Below the pieces are notes generated by a model. It had not been told where the DNA came from and searched no databases. It saw only the letters and a program-made list of their open reading frames with translations. This document shows positions 57,701 to 64,000 of a DNA stretch of 64,000 nucleotides, in pieces. Position 1 is the first letter of the stretch, and each line of letters opens with the position of its first letter. The stretch is from assembly GCA_013433145.1 (NCBI GenBank), contig CM024174.1:6038336-6102335 (forward strand). The letters run 5' to 3'. Position numbers and translations under genes: made by a program. The stretch is from Ascaris suum (lineage: Eukaryota > Nematoda > Chromadorea > Rhabditida > Ascarididae).

Positions 57701-60504
57701 ATGGAAGCAATATGAAAAAAAAATATTTGTAACGAATGCCTTGTCGATAATACCGTATCATAAAAGTCGAATTGACCAACTGGAAAATCACCGATATAGA
57801 GAGGAGAAACTAGTGAATAAAAAGATAATCGATATTCGGATATAGTCATGCCATATCTCCGTATTCCTGAACAGCAGTAGCACAGTGGTTCCAGTTTATG
57901 TTGAGCGAAGAATGTTCAGAAAAGATTTAATAGAAAGTGCACTGTTAGATAACAAGCAATCTTTACTCGACTAGTCGTGCTTGTTAATGTAACCAGCATA
58001 TTATTCGTGCCTTTAAAAGATCATTCGAATGAACTGCAAATTCCGGCATAGTATTCTTCGAAGTTGTGTACCAGATGCAGCTTAAGAACTGCAGTTCAAC
58101 GAGTACCGAGCCGAATGTTGAATTTAGGTGATTTCAGAGTTCTATCAGTACCTTTCGTTCTGTTTTTTTCTCTAATTTCTTCTTGATTGAATGAGTCAGC
58201 GCACAGAACGGAAATCATTAAAGTAACCTCAAAGTGAGGAAAAAAAGGTATTTAAATGATTACTGCTCAAACAAGGGTACGTTTATTTCTTAAAACCATA
58301 TTTCTATTTCTTAAAACCTTTATTATAGGAGAAGACATAATTTAGATATGGTTAAATGCGCCGTCGATAAGCCACAACAAGAAGCAATGTATAAACAAGC
58401 GAGCCTATGAGCCTCTACACCCCATATTCGTTATATGTGTAAACGACAGCCAATTCGCCTTTCGAGTCCATACCGCCGCCTTAATAAGTTCAGTCAACTC
58501 GAATGAACCTCAAACACATCGACCTACCGATGTAATAAAAAGACTTTTTACATGATTGTGCCCGAATTCGCATATAAAGGCAATCAGGTGAACTGAGGAA
58601 TAAGTTCAAGTGCTTAATTCATTCATTTATTCTTTAAATACTTCGTGGTAGCTTCAGAACTAAATCCTGGAGCACCAAAATAAAGAGCACTTCCAAGTCT
58701 TGAAGAATATCCATTTTCTTTAATCACCCACGCTTCACGCAGCAATGCATGCTGAAGTGCTCAAGCATAAAAAGTACATTAAAATAATCGAACTAAAAAT
58801 CGAGATTTCAGAGTCATAAATATTTACCCCACTAAATAACTAAATCAGCACATTAAAGATCAAAACGTAGGACGAAATAGAAAACGACTATAAGGTGGGG
58901 TATCCAACGTAAGCGACATTTCGCTTAATAAGTTTGAAGTGCTAGATCAAAGGTTCCTTGTCCCAGCTTTGGCGTGCCGCATCGGTTAATTCGGTTTGCA
59001 GTGTCAATTCCTGCGAGCAAATCGGCTTAAACGATGCAGCGGACAACGTTTCTTCATGTGCACTGCGCATGCACAGCCAAAGAACAAAAGCAAGCTGAAT
59101 GAGAGGATCACACAGCTGGCTTCATATGTGTTACAGTTTGTTACACGTTCTTTCATTTCCGAAAAAAAGGCATGCGAGCGAGTAAAGAGGCTTCGTCTTT
59201 CTGTCAAAAGTATAGTCTTTACAGGAAGAGTTCTCCTGCTCCATTCTCTACAAGAAGGTTCTCCGGTTCTCTACTTCACAAAAGACTTTCACGGCTATAT
59301 TCTTTTTAGGAGGGCCTGCCCGTTTTGCATTCATTTATTTATTTCACTCTTTCATTACTTCTTTTGTTTATTACTATTACACCTTAGCAATCGCTAATTG
59401 GCATTGTTCAATATTGGTGATCACTAATGAGTTCTGTAATCAATTGATCATTTGTCAAAGCAATTTACCAGAGTTCGGAGACAATATATGAAAGGACGAA
59501 AAAAAAACAGTGGAGAGAGTGTATTCTAAATGAAAAAATAGATTCATTCGAGCGTTTCTTTGAGCCCAAGATAATCGAACTCTTTGAAATGTCACATCAG
59601 AAGGTACTGTTTGGCACAGCGATATAAGAAGTCGATCATCAAGCCTACTTCCTCGTTAAATTCTCTCAAAAAAAACGCACAAACTTTATTAAAATGCATG
59701 TTCTGTACAATTCATAAAGCATCAGTCAACGTAGGAAATAAATGCAAAGGGCAAATTCATACTAAACAACGGATGTCGAAAGGTTAAATACGAAACATAA
59801 TATCCGCTGTAGCATCGGGTATAATGTCTACAGACAAGGCACTACCACATTCTTATACAGACTATGGTATCAGACATAACATCAGGCAAAATGTCTACGT
59901 GCATGGCACAATGAGAAACGGATTATGCAACACGACATTATCGAATACAAACATGACAATCTTCCGGCCGAGTTATAATGAAATCAGTGCACTGAATTTA
60001 TGCAACTTGTTAGCGGAATCGTCAGAATTACAAGAACTTAAAGGATGAATAGTTCTTAGTGCTCATTGGATGAAGTGAAAGGCAACGGATGTAATCACAA
60101 AAGCATCGCTGTGGTGGAAAATTTCGGTGATAACAGTTGTAATCCATAACCGTAGGATGAACACTTTGCATGCAGTAATCGAATGGCAGATATTTATGCA
60201 AATTTTGCCACTTAATGTTAGCAGCAATATTTAGATTTCAGAACAATATTTGACAAAGACAAAGACTTTATTCGATAGTGCGAGTTACAAAGGATTTCCT
60301 AGCCAAGCATAAATTCAAGCGCTGCGAATAGAAAAAGTTTCGCTGTATAAAAAAGCGATACTATTCGGTGAATAAGAGAAATTTGAGGATTTTTTTCAAT
60401 CAGAAAGAAAGAAATGTCTTTCTGCCTAGAATATCGCTTTTGATCTATAGCTCGAATGATGTTATATTTGCAAATTATTGCTTACGTTAAAATTGTTATC
60501 AATA

Positions 60505-60684
60505 ATGCAATTGTCCGTATGTCTGCAACAGTGTTTTTGCAATGCGCATTGCGATTCACATACGACAGGCTGCAGTCGTTGCAATTGCAATAAGGCTACA
60601 TTAGTCGGCATAAAAAGAAAAATTAGCTTTCCGCAGAGAACATTCAACTGCGCGCGACTTCCGCTCGAAATCATCAACAATTGA
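60505..60684 (+). CDS. Cysteine-rich small ORF
   Basis: A 59-codon ORF whose first half is crowded with cysteines (VCLQQCFCNAHC and then GCSRCNCNK), followed by a basic tail. The nine clustered cysteines recall small disulfide-rich peptides, but TGC-rich repetitive DNA can give this by chance. There is no ATG-led signal peptide, although an upstream in-frame hydrophobic stretch (LLTLKLLSI) could be reached by splicing. Confidence 0.15.
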   Translation: MQLSVCLQQCFCNAHCDSHTTGCSRCNCNKATLVGIKRKISFPQRTFNCARLPLEIINN

Positions 60685-63510
60685 TGCAGCACAATCAATA
60701 ATGAACCGCTGACGGAAATGTGTGCCTAGATCAGTGAACAGCTACTCCTATTTGACCTATTACGTGCTGGTGGCGTTTTCTTGCGCATCTGTTAGCAGGC
60801 AAACAACTAACCGAACCATCTCTTATCCAGCAAAGAGGCATCGAGAAGGCTGCTCAAAGATAAAGCTGACCCCTCATCATATTTACCCCAGAGCACATAC
60901 TTTGCCTTCCGTTCACGAACTCTCTCGACACTCACAATCAAAGCTTTGGGGACTTCGAGCTCTAGTCTATTGTGATTCTAACAACACCACTAACTTACTC
61001 ATCGAGATTGAGATGAAAAGACTACTACTGGTTGCTGTTCCTTCTGTTGCACCAGATTCCTGCGCTGGGCGGCTGCGAGGAATTTATCGAGCACTATTGT
61101 CAGCATTTACAACTTGTTGGATGGATGAAGCTGGCCGGTGCTCTTTGTCACCGTATTGAAAATCTGATGAAGAAGTTTCATATACTTTCATGTATAATTT
61201 TGCTCATTCTGATAAAAGGAAAGGAATGAATGAGAGGCTAATCAAGGGAAAAGAAACTCTTCCGATACTACAATTCAGAGTTCTTCACAGTTTCTATAGC
61301 GTTGAATAAAAATGCGGTCAACTGTACTAAACTGGAAAGGAAACAATATACGCCGGGAAGATGATAATTTTTGAACTGTTATTTGAATAGAGGATAAGTT
61401 TGCTTCGGAGTGAGAAGAAAGATAAACTAAGAGCTGCTCGTGGCTGTTGATGTTCTCAATGCTCAGCGGTACCCTCCGATCACATAATTCGAACGTACGG
61501 AATTTTTTCCTTGAGAATTTTTTAGAGTCGATAAACGTACGAAAAGATTTAAGAAGCGCAAGAGAAGTCATCAAATAGAAATTTTCTTTTCCAGGCAATA
61601 CATCGAAGTTATTTCACCAACATGCCGAAATCAAAAGCCATTCCACTCTAACAAAGGCTAAACGAAGTCCTACTTCTTTACTACAAAGCTTTCCATCTGT
61701 TTCCCCACTCCTTACTGAGTCAACTTTACACAAAAGTTGTCTCGAATGGAGGAATCTTTTTAAAGGAATAATGACGGAAAAAGGGAAGCAAAAATTGCAG
61801 TTACTTTGAAGAAGCAATAAATGAAAGAGTTTTAGAAACAATTGGTGAATGGCCGACGATGGTGTGTGAAGCAGTCCAAACACGACGGTGTAGAAGCATA
61901 CAGCGATGTTATCAGCAGCAATTTTGCTTCTCATACGCCCATCTTACATCCACTTTCGATGAAAAACTCTACAATAAGCTTGAATATCATTTTTCATTGC
62001 GGTTCTCTTTTGAAGATCCAGCAATGAACATATTTTTCCTAGAAATACCGCCCTCTTCCATTTTACACCAAAGACGTTTTATACATTTCTCATTCAAATT
62101 GAAAGCGGCGCAAATGGACGGGTGTGTCCAAACAACTAAAAATCAGGAGTACTGGGATTAAACGGTAACGAAGAATCGTTCCGAAGAATTTTCCGTATTA
62201 TTTTTTAAACAATCCGCTACTTTGAGCGACCGCCGTCATTACATATAAAAAAATAAATAAAATATGTAGATTATCTTAAATGGTTCACTTGGAGGTAAAA
62301 ATCTGCAACAAAAAAAGGTCCTTCAAGTGAAGAAATAAAATGTGATTGCCACAAGATGCGCGCAAAACTCTTTATATCTTCAAATATCCTTCATGTAACT
62401 GCAACTCATTCTAACTTAATGGATTTCTGTACAAGGTGGTATAGGACGCCACTCAATTGTGCGTGAATATACCAGTAAGTTTAGCGATTCCCGAACTAAA
62501 ATTGCTCAAAAGATATGGAACTAGACGTACAAGCTTATAACTTAAACTCTGAATTTGGGACGCTGAAGAAAAAGGGATAAGTGAATGTAATATGTACACC
62601 CATATACCTGAGTTATATGTTTCTAAAAGCAACGAACAAAGACATGGAAGACAGAGCAACATTCTACAGCAGTTTTGCTGCACAGTTAACCCTGTATTTC
62701 TAGTCAGTTTCACAGGCTGGAAACAATATGTATTACCTCCGTCGTGGATTGGAAGGAGAGAGGTGGGGAGGGGGGAGGGGAGATGAGGACGTATTGACAA
62801 TTCAAAACAAGGGATCAACGTGACTGGAAAAAGATGAGAAAGCCTTGCATTAAAAAAGCGAAACGGGAAAATGAGGTCGTTTCCGATAATTATTTCTTCG
62901 GTGGAAATGGAAGAAAAATAGGGAATATGGCGAAGGCGGTTGGATAAATTTGGATTATGGGGAGAATAGTTGCTTATGAGGGGTTTCAATATCGTTCTGG
63001 TGAAAAGCGTTCCCCATGATAGAAAGAAGACACCTAAATGAACGCGACGACAATTTTATGAGGAAACTGAAACTGGTAAACAACAATTGCAGCATATAAG
63101 GCATACAATGTCGAGAAGCCATGAAATCGGTGCGAGTTCAATGCGCAGCCTTCTATTCGGCAGTGAGCAGGTGTGCTGTGAACTGTTCATCCCCCAAACC
63201 TGTTTCCCTCCCCACTACTAGAAACCTCCTTTCACTTCACATCGCAGTGAGGATACGGAAGTTCGCTTAGAAAAATTTGCAGCTTGCATTACGTTTATTT
63301 GAGATTACATGGCATCAAGGTCATCTATGTCTTCACCACAAATGACTCTAACTGCCGATAGTTATTTGGTGGCAACGTTCCATGAGAAGACGGGTGGGAA
63401 CCTGCGCGAAGCGTATACCAAATCAATAACGGAAGACAGCTGAGCAACCAATATGAGAAAGGAGATTTGTATAAAGCATCCTGAAAATCAAAGCTCAAAA
63501 ATGTGCACAT

Positions 63511-63513
<3 letters not shown>

Positions 63514-63578
<65 letters not shown>
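63514..63578. repeat. (TA)n microsatellite
   Basis: About 65 bp of uninterrupted TA repeat in intergenic DNA at the right end. Confidence 0.98.
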
Positions 63579-63580
<2 letters not shown>

Positions 63581-64000
63581 GAGTAAAATTATTTCCCTAG
63601 CAGAAGAATCATTCAGTTTAATATCTTAAATCCGGAAATAAGGATTACAGCCACGTACTGCTGTTTTTTTTAGGAAATCACTTTCCCAATATGAGTTTTT
63701 CCCTTTATTTTCTTATTTTCCCTAATCATTTTCCCAGTTCTCTCATTTTGTTACTATTGTTTGGATGACTGGCATGTTTCAAGTTGTTCTTTCGCTACCT
63801 GCAATCGCTACCATTACACGCGGTTGAACTTTTCCCTTCACTGACGTTCTTATAAAAATATAATGCTTCGTTCAAGACGTTTTCAACATCTTCCAGTTCA
63901 AAAATTTCTGCCAATGGCAATATAGCAAGAGCAAGATGCCTGTTAATAGCAAAAAACAAACGAGAATAAACAATGAAGGGATCGAATTTACTCGATGCTC

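Larger units (their letters stand above)
53850..64000. other. Largely intergenic right end
   Basis: Holds the GGA repeat, two GC-rich islands, the TA repeat at 63514 and a few short ORFs of doubtful status (54459, 56929, 59824, 60505, 61032). The 61032-61229 frame encodes a Cys-bearing helical peptide (LGGCEEFIEHYCQHLQLVGW) and could be an exon of a small secreted protein. No complete gene was built. Confidence 0.4.

Noticed and set aside
58996..59397. 133-codon + strand ORF
   Set aside because: Amino-acid make-up is random-looking (Phe/Leu/His-rich end) and there is no start or splice context.
62453..62989. Longest minus-strand ORF of the right end, 178 codons
   Set aside because: Composition is that of random AT-rich/pyrimidine-rich DNA, with no splice context, signal peptide or motif.

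Overview
The window looks like a chromosomal stretch of a clade V (strongylid, hookworm-like) nematode. It is AT-rich and gene-sparse, with long introns, (TA)n tracts, a strong TTTCAG-type 3' splice consensus, and start codons placed a few bases after such an acceptor, which suggests spliced-leader trans-splicing. The recognisable proteins (a PKC-1-type novel protein kinase C, a GILT thiol reductase and CPG4-like cysteine-rich secreted proteins) are typical of nematodes. No bacterial operons, CRISPR arrays or phage-like modules were seen. All genes were built by hand from splice signals and reading phase; the exon chains given keep phase across every junction.

Layout. At 3.6-4.2 kb (+) is a small secreted protein of unknown family. 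At 9.86-13.8 kb (+) is a six-exon secreted protein with a CPG4-like cysteine pattern. At 14.7-16.5 kb (-) is a GILT gene with both hallmark motifs but no recognisable C-terminal third. At 21.6-22.1 kb (-) is a probable small membrane protein. At 25.8-27.7 kb (-) is a second CPG4-like gene, with a partial + strand gene starting head-to-head beside it (27.96-28.33 kb). At 29.6-31.5 kb (-) is a tentative five-exon secreted protein. From 34.3 to 51.0 kb (-) runs the dominant gene, a complete 17-exon novel PKC of about 729 residues. Its sixth intron (43.0-46.1 kb) seems to hold an unrelated gene on the opposite strand. At 53.0-53.8 kb (+) is a three-exon gene of unknown family. The rest (0-3.5, 4.3-9.8, 16.5-21.5, 22.1-25.8, 31.6-34.3, 51-53 and 54-64 kb) is mostly intergenic, with low-complexity tracts, GC-rich islands that look like repeat remnants, and short coding-like fragments.

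The strongest unusual observation is in the PKC gene. The intron after the exon encoding the end of C1B can only be spliced in frame if it uses a GC donor instead of GT. Failure to splice there reads six codons to a stop, followed about 80 nt later by AATAAA. This architecture would yield a kinase-less C2-C1A-C1B protein. The hinge exon that follows has three possible donors, all in the same phase. The genes do not form a pathway together; they share secretion, lysosome and signalling themes only loosely.
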